The notes under the pieces: generated by a model
Told to the model about the DNA's origin: nothing
The model's input: only the letters and a program-made list of their open reading frames with translations
The model's database searches: none
Shown: piece by piece, positions 22,990 through 31,612 of the stretch
How the letters are laid out: each line of letters begins with the position of its first letter
Position numbering within the stretch: the stretch's first letter is position 1
Assembly: GCF_007827275.1 (NCBI RefSeq)
Contig: NZ_VISE01000001.1
Span: forward strand, 2,046,001-2,110,000
DNA length: 64,000 nt
Reading direction: 5' to 3'
DNA from: Gillisia sp. Hel_I_86
GTDB taxonomy: Bacteria > Bacteroidota > Bacteroidia > Flavobacteriales > Flavobacteriaceae
Program-made: the position numbers and the translations under genes

Positions 22990-23569
22990 TTAATCGTTAA
23001 GACCTTTACCATTCAGAATTTGCCCTGTACACTTTTCCATTCTTGCCGTTCTGATTTTAGATTGCTGGGCATTTGAAAAATATAATAGATATCCTCTTTG
23101 TCGGCCTGGCGTCAATGATTGGATGGCTTTTTTTAAATTCGCATCATCTTCTAATGCTTTTTTAAATTCCTCGGGCATATCAAATTCCGAAGTCTTTTTC
23201 ATCTTCACTTCCAAGCCTACTTTTTCTACCTCAATGGTCTCAAAAATGTAAGTTTTGACGGAAGACTCTAATTCTCTGATTTCTTCAAAATTCTTAAACC
23301 GGATTTGGCGTGTTGCTTGAATATTTTTTGTTTGCTGAACCAATATATCATTTGTGTCTTTCAACAAAACACCTTTATGGAATAGCAACGCGCAATAGTC
23401 TTTAAATCAGTGAATGAGAACAATATTATTACCTTGGAAGGTATAGCAGGGCTTGCCCCATTTGAATTCTTCGCGCAGTCCCGTGCTATGGATCAGGCTC
23501 CTCAAATAAGCATATTCCTCCTTCCACTTTTTGCTTTCTTCGAAAAAAGGATTCGATACTTTTCTTCAT
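22990..23569 (-). pseudogene. DUF1801/YdeI-type gene broken by a frameshift and a stop
   Basis: The last 399 bp (22990-23388) are open and encode a YdeI/OmpD-associated C-terminus (SLTPGRQRGYLLYFSNAQQSKIRTARMEKC). Upstream in the same frame, after an in-frame TGA at 23407-23409 (IVLIH, stop, FKDYCALLFHKGVLL), lies FFEESKKWKEEYAYLRSL...EEFKWGKPCYTFQGNN, the DUF1801 N-terminus. The ATG at 23567-23569 (MKKSIES) is one base out of frame. Two lesions make a pseudogene; a shorter product from an internal start is conceivable. Confidence 0.78.
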
Positions 23570-23606
23570 AAGATTTTATGCTATGATACTAACTTGCTGT
23601 TTGGGT

Positions 23607-23972
23607 TTATTTCTTTCTTGATTCATTCATTTTTGCGTGCGATTTGAGAACTTGTTTGATTATTGTGGAAGGAACTTCTTGGTCAAATTTAATTTGTACC
23701 GTACCCTTTCCTGTTTTATATCCTTTATCTCCAAATAGTTTACGTTCTTCGTCGCTTAGCCCACCTTCACTAAATCCAACACTCACATGTTTAGAATATG
23801 CTGCAAAACCCGCTAAAACTCCATTAAGCTTGTAATTTGGGACATTCCAAGCAATTCTTTCTTCGGCTTCTGGAACGGTGGACTTAATTATTTGGCGAAG
23901 TTCTTCCATAATAGAACGGGATTCCTCGGACGAATTTTCGATATATTCATTTACGTTTTTAGATTTCTTCAT
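23607..23972 (-). CDS. DUF1801-family protein
   Basis: 121 residues: VNEYIENSSEESRSIMEELRQIIKSTVPEAEERIAWNVPNYKLNG, then AAYSKHVSVGFSEGG and KGTVQIKFDQEVPSTIIKQVL. A complete small iron-chaperone-like (YdhG/YjbR-related) DUF1801 protein of unknown role. It overlaps the truncated DoxX gene by four bases. Confidence 0.85.
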   Translation of the reverse strand: MKKSKNVNEYIENSSEESRSIMEELRQIIKSTVPEAEERIAWNVPNYKLNGVLAGFAAYSKHVSVGFSEGGLSDEERKLFGDKGYKTGKGTVQIKFDQEVPSTIIKQVLKSHAKMNESRKK

Positions 23973-24221
23973 AATTGTGGGTTGTTAAAGGCTGCCTTTC
24001 TATCCATTGGCCTGAAATACCACGATAAAATTGTCAAGATTAGAAGTAGCAATGGTGGAAATATTTCATTTATCGAATTACCGGATAAGACGTGGGAAAT
24101 CACAGCTCCAGACATCACAAAGAAAAAACCTGCATAGGCCCATTCCTTTAGCAATGGGAATTTAGGAATTAGCACTGCTATAACCCCCAAAATTTTCCAT
24201 ATTCCGAGTACGGTCAATTAA
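23969..24221 (-). pseudogene. DoxX-like membrane protein, N-terminus deleted
   Basis: The open frame gives 82 residues with three membrane segments and the DoxX-type core LGIWKILGVIAVLIPKFPLLKEWAYAGFFF. Complete relatives are about 120-130 residues with an extra N-terminal segment; this begins directly at the junction with the broken arsenite pump gene (around 24220). It is probably not functional. Confidence 0.65.
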
Positions 24222-24579
24222 ACCCTCGATGAGGGATTAAAATCAGTGCGACCATATATTCTGGGTAATCACGTAAAAATGTAATAGCTAATACAAACAT
24301 TAAAACGGAACCAATAATCCAATTGAGTATAAGCGAAATGGAAAGGATTTTTGTGTTTCTGAAAACTTTGGGCAATAGCGAATAGTTGACTTTTGCCAAA
24401 GGTGGGTACATCAATATCAAACCGATTGCAATGGGAATATTCGTTGTTCCGCTACTGAATGAGTTGACGATACTTGGAAAGTTTGGCACAAAGTAGCCGA
24501 GAGCCACACCGCATGCCATCGCAATAAAAATCCAAAGGGTTAAATAACTATCGAGGAAGCCTAATTTTTTTGTAGCCAT
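24214..24579 (-). pseudogene. Arsenite efflux pump (Acr3-type), C-terminus deleted
   Basis: 121 residues corresponding to the first three or four segments of the Acr3/ArsB-type arsenite permease: [67 protein letters not shown]. Full Acr3 proteins have about 340-400 residues and ten segments. The frame then runs into six unrelated residues (PHRGFN) and a stop at the DoxX junction. The catalytic Cys-containing segment is lost, so it cannot work. Confidence 0.8.
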
Positions 24580-24581
24580 TT

Positions 24582-25199
24582 TTATGAATTGATTTGAGAG
24601 AAAACATAAAATAACTCAGTAGCGATTTGAAGACTTCTTTCCTTATATTTTTCCGCCTGTTGGGGTGTATTGTCAAACGCTTTTGGGTCTTCAAAAGTTA
24701 TGGGAATACGTTTTTCTGTACCTGGAACAAATGGACAGGCTTCATTTGCTGAATCGCACGTCATAATGGCTACAAATCCTGATTTTGGGTTGAAATCGTC
24801 ATCCAGTTTTTTTGAAAACCCTATTATTGGATGCTCATTGTCAGCATATTTAATACTGTGAATAGGGTTGTTGCCCTCTGAAATTTTTTTAATTTCAAAA
24901 CCTGAACTTTGCAAAGTTTCTGCAACCGTTGGAAAAAGTGCGGTACTTTCTGTGCCACCTGAATAACAGAATACATTTTTGATGTTGAAATGATAGGCCA
25001 AAGTTTGTGCCCAAAATTGAGATAAATGACTTCTTCGTGAATTGTGAGTACAGATGAAGTTGATTCTAATTTCTTTGTTTTCAGCTACTTTAGCTTTAAT
25101 ATAATCAATTAAGGGCTGTAAAATTTCTTTTCGTTTATTTTTAATGGTATCAACGTTCAATGTTGAAATAACGGTATCAATGGTTTTAAAAATGTGCAT
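24582..25199 (-). CDS. arsC: Arsenate reductase, low-molecular-weight phosphatase type
   Basis: 205 residues. The PTP-loop C-x5-R is visible as [13 protein letters not shown] (residues ~49-61), and the second half of the redox relay as [11 protein letters not shown] (~148-158), so this is the thioredoxin-coupled LMW-PTP class rather than the glutaredoxin class. It carries ~35 extra N-terminal residues. It would reduce As(V) to As(III). In the operon arsR-arsM-arsC-(acr3 fragment); only two bases separate it from the fragment. Confidence 0.88.
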   Translation of the reverse strand: MHIFKTIDTVISTLNVDTIKNKRKEILQPLIDYIKAKVAENKEIRINFICTHNSRRSHLSQFWAQTLAYHFNIKNVFCYSGGTESTALFPTVAETLQSSGFEIKKISEGNNPIHSIKYADNEHPIIGFSKKLDDDFNPKSGFVAIMTCDSANEACPFVPGTEKRIPITFEDPKAFDNTPQQAEKYKERSLQIATELFYVFSQINS

Positions 25200-25224
25200 T
25201 TAAGTTTCTAAATATTTTTTTTAA

Positions 25225-26112
25225 TTAACAACAATTTGTGTTTGGTAAACAACCATTGGAAATTTCAATTTCAGAAAGATTTACTTTTGGGTTTTTATTT
25301 TTTTCTCCTGGTTTTTCTGCATACACGGTAATACTAAAAATTCCTGTTTCTCCCTTATTAAAATCATTGACTTGTTCTGAAGTGAGGTATTTACTTAGAA
25401 TATCATCTGGAATTGTAATGGGTTTTTCTTTCTGAATAGTTATATTTTGGAAACCGTTATCTTGTATCGTTTGTAAATAATCTGTTCTTTGAATTGCCCC
25501 GGCCACACAACCAGCATACATTTCTGCATCTTCTTTTAAAGTTTCTGGCAGGTTTCCTATCAAGACGATATCAGAAATGCTAAAATGTCCCCCGGGTTTT
25601 AAAACCCTAAAAATTTCTCCTATTACTTTTTGTTTATCAGGAACTAAATTTAAAACACAATTACTTACAATTACATCGGCAACACTATCACTTATTGGCA
25701 TTGCATCAATATCGCCTTCTCTAAACTCAACATTATTATATCCGAGTTTTTCTGCGTTTGCTCTGGCTTTTTCAATCATAATTGGTGTGAAATCGATTCC
25801 AATTACTTTTCCTTCTACCCCAGCTTCGTGCCTTGCAACAAAACAATCATTTCCGGCTCCGGAACCTAAATCGATTACAGTATCACCTGTGTTGATTTTT
25901 GCAAACTGAGTTGGTAATCCGCAACCTAAGCCTAAATCTGCATCTTCAATATATCCTTTGGTTTCGGAATAATCATCCATCATAATATTATATACTTTGT
26001 TTGATGGAGTAGTGGCGCCACAACAAGACGAAGCATTTTCTGCTTTTCCTTGTTCAGCGATCTTGGTATAGCGTTCCTTAACGATATTTTTTAATTCTTG
26101 TTCGTTTTTCAT
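25225..26112 (-). CDS. arsM: Arsenite methyltransferase
   Basis: 295 residues. The SAM motif is VIDLGSGAGNDCFVA. Conserved cysteines are visible at SSCCG (N-terminal), LGCGLP, SNCVLNL and YAGCVAG, fitting the As(III)-binding Cys set of ArsM, and a C-terminal NGCLPNTNCC tail. It converts As(III) to methylated, partly volatile species. It follows arsR by 16 bp on the same strand. With the pump broken, methylation may be the only arsenite outlet coded here. Confidence 0.88.
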   Translation of the reverse strand: MKNEQELKNIVKERYTKIAEQGKAENASSCCGATTPSNKVYNIMMDDYSETKGYIEDADLGLGCGLPTQFAKINTGDTVIDLGSGAGNDCFVARHEAGVEGKVIGIDFTPIMIEKARANAEKLGYNNVEFREGDIDAMPISDSVADVIVSNCVLNLVPDKQKVIGEIFRVLKPGGHFSISDIVLIGNLPETLKEDAEMYAGCVAGAIQRTDYLQTIQDNGFQNITIQKEKPITIPDDILSKYLTSEQVNDFNKGETGIFSITVYAEKPGEKNKNPKVNLSEIEISNGCLPNTNCC

Positions 26113-26128
26113 TGTGACTATTTTATTG

Positions 26129-26461
26129 TTAACAACAATCTTCTTTATTAGAAATATCTTGATTTAGAAATTGCAACATTGCCGCTTTCATTTTAGTCCA
26201 ATTTTCGGTGTCGATGCAATAGCAAACGCTAGTGCCTTCAACATTTCCTTTAATTAGTCCTAAATGTTTCAGTTCTTTTAAATGTTGTGAAATCGTAGGT
26301 TGGGTCAATCCAATTTCGTTGACCAAATCCCCGCAATAGCAAGTGTCTGTTTTAAAGAGTTGTTGTAAAATTGCCACTCTTGCCGGATGTCCGAAAACCT
26401 TTGCAAAAACCGAGATTTGGTTTTGCTGGTCTGTGAACATTTCTGTTTTGGTTAATCCCAT
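26129..26461 (-). CDS. arsR: ArsR-family repressor
   Basis: 110 residues of the winged-helix ArsR/SmtB family: KVFGHPARVAILQQLFKTDTCYCGDLV, where the CYCG cysteines near residue 40 could bind arsenite, HTH IGLTQPTISQHLKELKHLGLI, and a C-terminal CC. First gene of the ars operon; an ATTGYAAT palindrome lies 19 bp upstream of its ATG. Confidence 0.9.
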   Translation of the reverse strand: MGLTKTEMFTDQQNQISVFAKVFGHPARVAILQQLFKTDTCYCGDLVNEIGLTQPTISQHLKELKHLGLIKGNVEGTSVCYCIDTENWTKMKAAMLQFLNQDISNKEDCC

Positions 26462-26479
26462 TTCGCTTTATATTAATTC

Positions 26480-26495
26480 ATTGCAATATTACAAT
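26480..26495 (-). promoter_or_regulatory. Candidate ArsR operator
   Basis: ATTGCAATATTACAAT is an imperfect palindrome (seven of eight positions per half) 19-34 bp upstream of arsR, in the expected place for autoregulation. Confidence 0.5.
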
Positions 26496-26615
26496 TAATA
26501 TATAAACTGTCCAAATTATTCTATTTTTATTGCTACTTCCTTAATCTCTTTAAAGAGAGCAATTATAAGTTGCTTGATGCATTTAATAATTTCTATGAAT
26601 AGTTCCTTCATGACC

Positions 26616-27251
26616 TTATTTTTTAATTTGTAAACCACTTAAAATCGATAACACAATCGCAAATATATTTTCTTCTTTAGTAAGATGTTATGATTCATCA
26701 AGATTGGATAAAAACCCCAATTCCAAAAGCACGGAAGGACAATAATCAACAGTTTCCCGAAGCACCTGAAAATCGAAAAACTTCACTCCCCTACTTTCAA
26801 ATCCCAATTCCTTATTAAGCGCAGCTTGCAATTGAAAAGCCAACCAAGTGGCATCCTTTGAATATTGTGAAGTGGAGTTTGCCACATATATTTCAACACC
26901 TCTAGCATTCGGGTTATCGGAATGGTTACAATGCAACGAAATAAACAAACCTGCTTTTAGAGCCTTCGCTAGTTTAGTCCTATCCGATAATGAAATAAGC
27001 GTATCACTATATCTTGTCAAATAGATATCCCTTGGTGTTCCCGACTTTTCGTTAAGGCTCAAAATTCCCAGAGCAATATCGAGGACAATATCCTTTTCTT
27101 CAATGCCATTAATTCCGATTGCACCGGAATCTTTTCCACCGTGTCCAACATCAATAAGTATTCTTTTATGAGTTACAGTTTCCTGACCAAACATGATACA
27201 CATTTTTAAGAGCAAAATGAGAAAACTGACGTTTTTGAGCACTTTTTCCAT
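26616..27251 (-). pseudogene. N-acetylmuramoyl-L-alanine amidase with a late nonsense codon
   Basis: The start is taken at ATG 27249-27251 (MEKVLKNVSFLILLLKM, a signal peptide) rather than the upstream ATG. Amidase_3 motifs: VGHGGKDSGAIG (zinc His), EEKDIVLDIA (zinc Glu), FISLHCNHSDN (zinc His) and VLLELGFLSN (catalytic Glu). The frame stops at TAA 26688-26690 after LDES, but continues in frame for 23 more codons (HLTKEENIF...LSGLQIKK) to a stop at 26616, matching the family's final helix. The TAA may replace a Tyr codon. Activity could survive, since all catalytic residues are present. Confidence 0.7.
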
Positions 27252-27439
27252 TTTCAATTTTTGGGTTATTAACAGCTCACTTTCAAAATTCCATTGAATT
27301 TGATACCAAATAACAGCATCTGAATTCAAATAAGATCAAATAATATTTTATTAACAAATAACTGATTTTCAATAGTTTACAATCAAATATATGTAAATTT
27401 CCAATAACGAAAATTCATCAAAACCTAAACTTTTACGTT

Positions 27440-27727
27440 ATGAAAAAATCAATCTATTTGGCAACTTTAATGTCCTTCTTCTCAACTTTGATTTTTGCTC
27501 AAATTGGTGGCATTGAAGATTCGGTCGATGACGTTTCCAACACGATTCGAACCATTTTTCCCATTATTCTAGGGGTGATTTTCCTCATCGGTTTCCTGTT
27601 TAATGCAGGGCACTTCTTTGGAGAAAATGCAGACCTCAAAAAAGGAATTACCAGGGTTCTCGTCTTTGTTCTGATTGCAGGTGCAGTAGTCGGCATCTTC
27701 ACCTACCTAATTGGAATCGTAGTCTAA
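27440..27727 (+). CDS. VirB2/TrbC-like conjugative pilin-type protein
   Basis: 95 residues: signal peptide to SFFSTLIFAQ, a short soluble segment, then two hydrophobic segments (TIFPIILGVIFLIGFLFNAG and GITRVLVFVLIAGAVVGIF), the layout of conjugative pilin-like/TraE proteins of Bacteroidota integrative elements. Part of the conjugative remnant next to tRNA-Val. Confidence 0.6.
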   Translation: MKKSIYLATLMSFFSTLIFAQIGGIEDSVDDVSNTIRTIFPIILGVIFLIGFLFNAGHFFGENADLKKGITRVLVFVLIAGAVVGIFTYLIGIVV

Positions 27728-27764
27728 GTCGCTAAGCGACATTTGGCAATTAACAACTTGATTT

Positions 27765-28109
27765 ATGAAGAAATTCGAGGTCTATAAAAATATCAGAAAA
27801 CAGGCGGTCATTTTTGGATTGCCGATTTCGTTGTTCGCATTAATGATGGCTTCCATTTTGCCCTCATTGCTCATTATCATCTTCTCATTCAGCTTTGGGA
27901 TGATTATCGGCATACTAATTTTCAACGCTGCCCTTTACATTGGTCTTGTGCAGGAAAACGTAGAAAACCGTATTGATCAAAAGCAAAGTACAGCCCAGAT
28001 AAAGGAGTGCTCTTATCAAGTGGTGGGGATAATATTGATAACCAATAAATACCAAAGCAGTACCATATTTAAAAAGAAGGCATATTTTGAAATCCGGTGC
28101 ATCCCATAA
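27765..28109 (+). pseudogene. VirB3-like conjugation protein with replaced C-terminus
   Basis: The first 65 residues (KFEVYKNIRKQAVIFGLP, two hydrophobic segments) fit a VirB3/DUF4133-type membrane protein of conjugative elements. After about residue 66 the sequence becomes polar and unlike the family (VENRIDQKQSTAQIK...), so the gene is probably truncated at a deletion junction near 27945. Confidence 0.5.
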
Positions 28110-28167
28110 AAAATCAAGCTGCCCAAAGCGGTATCGTTAATATATTATATATGTCCATAACTTTCAT

Positions 28168-28719
28168 TTAAATACCGATGGAACTTGATTTAATGGCCAC
28201 TTCCGCACCACGTCGAAGCTGTTTAAATATTTTCATTGCCAATTGTGCTTGCGTAACCGGAATACTCGGCATCATAGGGATGCCACTTTTACCCATCATT
28301 TTAAAAGCGATTGCCTTTTCGTTGGTGGGCAATTTCATTAGCGATGCAAAATAGATTTTTGGGTTCTTGATGAAATCCTTTCTTGCTTTATAGGTTTCGG
28401 CAAAGTTTCGTTTATAGCCAAAAGTATTGTCAAAAGTCTTTTCTGCTTTTTCAAAAAATTTGTCTCGGTCAAAACCTCGTTTTACATTTTTACCGTGCAT
28501 CTCAACTTCTGAAGCTTTGTGCTTACTTCCTGGGGAAAGACTAACCGAATTTGAAGCATCCTTGCGGCTCACGATAATATGGATATGGCCCTGGTTGCCT
28601 TCTTTGGGCATGCCCTGGGCAATTCGTTTATCATCCTGCTGATGTGGGGCTGCCTTTTCCAATTTCGTGATTTTCCGTTCCATCATTTTGATATTACCAA
28701 GGAGTTTGCCACGTTGCAC
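28168..28719 (-). pseudogene. Relaxase/mobilisation protein, C-terminal fragment
   Basis: About 180 residues with GHIHIIVSRKD, the His-rich HUH-type relaxase motif seen in Bacteroidota mobilisation proteins (DUF5712-like), then a long basic helical tail. The N-terminal part, with the catalytic Tyr, is absent. Upstream the frame runs into the integrase remnant. A scar of a conjugative or mobilisable element. Confidence 0.6.
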
Positions 28720-28963
28720 TTTTCGGATGTCGTTTTTTAACGCAAGTATTTTGGTGGCAAAAGCTTGGTTTTCCCGTACCGGCTTGTCCGTTCCCTCGAA
28801 GTTTCCCAGCGTTCGAATTCCATTTTTTAAAAGGTGTTTTTCTTTTTATACTAAATTCACTTCGCTTTCCATTAACTGTAATTCTTAGGTGTATAGGGGC
28901 ATTACCATTTTTATCTATGTCATTTCCTCGAGGATAAAATAGGGTGGAGAATGTGGATTGCAT
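28694..28963 (-). pseudogene. Tyrosine recombinase, N-terminal fragment
   Basis: The first ~55 residues (STFSTLFYPRGNDIDKNGNAPIHLRITVNGKRSEFS) match the arm-binding N-terminus of Bacteroidota transposon integrases. A frameshift near 28798 (one extra G: GKLRGNGQ versus GKLRGTDKPVRE) ends the frame, and the downstream part is joined to the relaxase fragment. The catalytic domain is missing. It lies ~200 bp from tRNA-Val, where such integrases usually sit. Confidence 0.65.
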
Positions 28964-29051
28964 AGGTGCGTGGTTTTTTTGATAGCTGAAGTTACAAAAA
29001 TAAAATCAAAATAAATCTCATTAGCCATTGAACAGCAACGTATTACAGCTA

Positions 29052-29091
29052 ATTCGGTGCGTAAATAAATATCAAAAAACACGCGCCGAAT
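29052..29091. repeat. Inverted arm-type repeats near the tRNA-Val end
   Basis: ATTCGGTGCGT (29052-29062) and ACGCGCCGAAT (29081-29091) are inverted with one mismatch. The CGGTGCGTAA core recurs twice at 36424-36445. Position and sequence suit integrase arm sites of an attachment region. Confidence 0.5.
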
Positions 29092-29131
29092 ACCGCTCCT
29101 TTTATTTGATATTTAATGATATTGAAAAAAA

Positions 29132-29163
29132 TGAAAAAAGCCCTCCAAAATGGAAGGCTTTTC
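29132..29163 (-). terminator. Terminator of the first tRNA-Val
   Basis: AAGCCTTCCATTTTGGAGGGCTTTTTT on the coding strand: a short stem with a run of T. Confidence 0.75.
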
Positions 29164-29180
29164 TTTTGTGGGCAATGAGG
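29140..29180. repeat. 41-bp att-like repeat, copy at tRNA-Val
   Basis: Covers the last 11 bases of tRNA-Val and its terminator hairpin. An exact inverted copy is at 36505-36545. Integrative elements of this phylum often use tRNA 3' ends. Confidence 0.8.
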
Positions 29181-29243
29181 GATTCGAACCCCCGACCCCC
29201 TCGGTGTAAACGAGGTGCTCTGAACCAACTGAGCTAATTGCCC
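29170..29243 (-). tRNA. tRNA-Val (anticodon UAC)
   Basis: 74 nt on the minus strand. The acceptor stem GGGCAAT pairs with ATTGCCC; the anticodon stem CCTCG/CGAGG encloses TTTACAC, giving anticodon TAC. The T-loop GGTTCGAATCC is present. No encoded CCA. Downstream copy of an identical tandem pair. Confidence 0.95.
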
Positions 29244-29282
29244 TATTCTTAACACAATAGGAATTACAATAAAATTTCATTA

Positions 29283-29313
29283 AAAAAGCCCCCGTAGAAG
29301 GAGGGCTTTTTTA
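29283..29313 (-). terminator. Terminator between the two tRNA-Val genes
   Basis: AAAAAAGCCCCCGTAGAAGGAGGGCTTTTTT: a stem with T-runs on both sides, so each tRNA may be transcribed separately. Confidence 0.7.
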
Positions 29314-29315
29314 GT

Positions 29316-29389
29316 GGGCAATGAGGGATTCGAACCCCCGACCCCCTCGGTGTAAACGAGGTGCTCTGAACCAACTGAGCTAATTGCCC
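29316..29389 (-). tRNA. tRNA-Val (anticodon UAC), second identical copy
   Basis: Same 74-nt sequence as 29170-29243, 72 bp upstream of it. The duplication offers a second potential integration site. Confidence 0.95.
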
Positions 29390-29543
29390 GCAATCGCCTG
29401 AATGCGGATGCAAATATAGACTACATTTTCAATCTTACAAACTAAAAATTAAAAAAATAAAATATTTTTAATTTCAATATAAAGTCTATTTTTAAAATTG
29501 GGGAATTGCAAAACAGCCAAAACCAGAAAAGCTTAAGAGCTAA

Positions 29544-30782
29544 TTAGATATCTAAAAAGTCAGCCTTTAAAACAGCAGCAACCACAAATGTACTACCTCC
29601 AATAAAGATGAGATCTTCTTTATTGGCATTGCATAAAGCAGCTTGATAAGCTTGCTTCACACTTTTATATGTGTTTCCCTTTAAACCAAATTGCAAGGTT
29701 TGCTTAAAAAGGATCTCCTCATCTAAACCTCTAGGAATATTTGGCTTGCAAAAATAATAATTTGCATCTACAGGAAATAAAGCTAAAACATCCTCTAACT
29801 TTTTATCGCTTACAAAACCTAATACCATATGTAATTGCTTATAAGATTCTCTTTCTAACTGGGATATTACATATTTTAAACCTTCCTTATTATGCGCCGT
29901 ATCGCAGATTGCTTTTGGGTGTTCATGAATTTGCTGCCATCTACCCTGCAACCCTGTATTTGCAACAACAGAACTTAGACCTCTTCTTATATTATCTGAA
30001 GAAACTTTAAAACCTTTGGACTGAAGAAGCTGAACTGCAACATAGGTTGTTTTACTGTTTTTTTTTTGATAATCCCCTTTTAGATCTGTTTCTAGTTCAA
30101 TAGTTTCTTTTGAAGCAACAACAATTTCTGCTGAACGATTTTTGGCTATCTTTTGAAAAACCGGAAAGGTTTCTTCCTGAAATTCACCAATTACCACAGG
30201 AGTATTCGGTTTAATAATTCCAGCTTTTTCTGCCGCGATCTCGGCAAGGGTATTCCCCAACATATCGGTATGGTCCAAACCGATATTGGTGATAATAGAA
30301 AGTATTGGGTTTATAATATTTGTCGAGTCCAACCTTCCTCCCAATCCCACTTCTATAACAGCTATATCCACCTTTTTCTTGCTGAAATAACTAAATGCCA
30401 TTCCCACGGTCATCTCAAAAAAAGAAAGCTTATTATTCTCTAGGTAGCTTTTATTTGAATCTATAAAAGTTACTACCTCATTTTCTGAAATTTCTTTACC
30501 ATTGATTTTGATTCGTTCCCTGAAATCTGTTAGATGTGGGGAAGTATACAATCCCACTTTATAGCCGGCTTCCTGAAGAATGGAAGCCAACATATGGCTT
30601 GTAGACCCCTTTCCATTTGTACCCGCCACATGAACAGCCTTAAAGTCCTTATGAGGGTTTCCTAAGAATTCTGAAAAACTAATAATGTTGAAAAGGTTTT
30701 TTTTAAAGGCATCTGCACCCACATGTTGGTACATTGGCAACCGCTGAAACATCCATTCAACAGTTTGGGAATACGTAGGCAC
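29544..30782 (-). CDS. folC: Bifunctional folylpolyglutamate / dihydrofolate synthase
   Basis: 412 residues of the Mur-ligase-like FolC family: HVAGTNGKGSTSHMLASIL (P-loop), VAVIEVGLGGRLDSTN, TNIGLDHTDMLG and a C-terminal domain with CDTAHNKEGL. It adds glutamate to dihydropteroate and folates in the cytosol. It overlaps the TonB gene upstream by one base. Confidence 0.93.
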   Translation of the reverse strand: MPTYSQTVEWMFQRLPMYQHVGADAFKKNLFNIISFSEFLGNPHKDFKAVHVAGTNGKGSTSHMLASILQEAGYKVGLYTSPHLTDFRERIKINGKEISENEVVTFIDSNKSYLENNKLSFFEMTVGMAFSYFSKKKVDIAVIEVGLGGRLDSTNIINPILSIITNIGLDHTDMLGNTLAEIAAEKAGIIKPNTPVVIGEFQEETFPVFQKIAKNRSAEIVVASKETIELETDLKGDYQKKNSKTTYVAVQLLQSKGFKVSSDNIRRGLSSVVANTGLQGRWQQIHEHPKAICDTAHNKEGLKYVISQLERESYKQLHMVLGFVSDKKLEDVLALFPVDANYYFCKPNIPRGLDEEILFKQTLQFGLKGNTYKSVKQAYQAALCNANKEDLIFIGGSTFVVAAVLKADFLDI

Positions 30783-31600
30783 TATTCGGTTAATTTAAAA
30801 TTGTAGGTAATATATCCCGTTTGCACAGAGGGTGCTTTGGAATCACTATTAAATTTTGTAGCTAGTGCAGCTTTTCTTGCTGGTTCCGTTAAACAGGTGG
30901 CACTATTTGTGGTTCCTTTTTGTCCTGGACTTGCACTTATAACTTGTCCTTTTTGATTTACGGTAATCTTAACCACCACAATTCCAGCCTCGTTACAATC
31001 TTGAGGGATTTTTTCTTTGTTCAAAGCTTTTCTTCCTCCTAACCTATAATTTCCATCACCATCTAATCCTGAGCCGTTCCCATAATAGGCACTGGCATTT
31101 GGATCGCCATCCCTGCTTCCTTTATCGCCTGCAGCTCTATCGTTACCTTCACCACCAGTTGCAGTGCCATCACTTTTTGGTCCATTCAAGATGCTGCTCA
31201 TCGCATCTGTGGTAGATTTATCTGGCGTTGGATCTGGTTTCTTAGCAGGTGGCAACTTTTTAGGCTCCACTTTTTTTTCTTGGATGACTGGTTTCTTCTC
31301 CGCTTTTTTCTGAATAACCGGGGCTTCTTCGGATTCTTGGGTAACTACCTCTTCCACCTGTGTTTTAGGTTGGGCAACAACATGAGGAGCAGATTTTTGT
31401 GGGGCAGATTTAATAGCTTCCGTAGGCTGTTTTTCTCCAGAGCCAACTTCAGAAGTACCAAAATTGATAGCTATTCCATTTTCAGGCGGTGGATCCAAAT
31501 ATTGTAATCCAAAAAACAATAAAATAAGAATGAGCAACACGTGTAAAACTACCGTGATGGTAAAAGATTTTTTTTCGTGTTTCGTATTAAGTAGGCTCAC
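30782..31600 (-). CDS. TonB-family energy-transducing protein
   Basis: 272 residues: cytoplasmic start, one membrane anchor (TVVLHVLLILILLFFGL), a long Pro/Lys/Glu-rich periplasmic spacer (about 50-125), a Gly/Asp/Asn-rich stretch (RAAGDKGSRDGDPNAS), and a C-terminal domain with IVVVKITVNQKGQVISA. Together with the ExbD and ExbB genes upstream it forms a complete TonB or TolA-like energy module. Confidence 0.85.
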   Translation of the reverse strand: MSLLNTKHEKKSFTITVVLHVLLILILLFFGLQYLDPPPENGIAINFGTSEVGSGEKQPTEAIKSAPQKSAPHVVAQPKTQVEEVVTQESEEAPVIQKKAEKKPVIQEKKVEPKKLPPAKKPDPTPDKSTTDAMSSILNGPKSDGTATGGEGNDRAAGDKGSRDGDPNASAYYGNGSGLDGDGNYRLGGRKALNKEKIPQDCNEAGIVVVKITVNQKGQVISASPGQKGTTNSATCLTEPARKAALATKFNSDSKAPSVQTGYITYNFKLTE

Positions 31601-31612
31601 TGGGCACTTTTA

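Noticed and set aside
26616-28109. A complete conjugation system
   Set aside because: Only pilin-like and VirB3-like pieces and broken mobility genes remain; no VirB4, coupling protein or intact relaxase is present.
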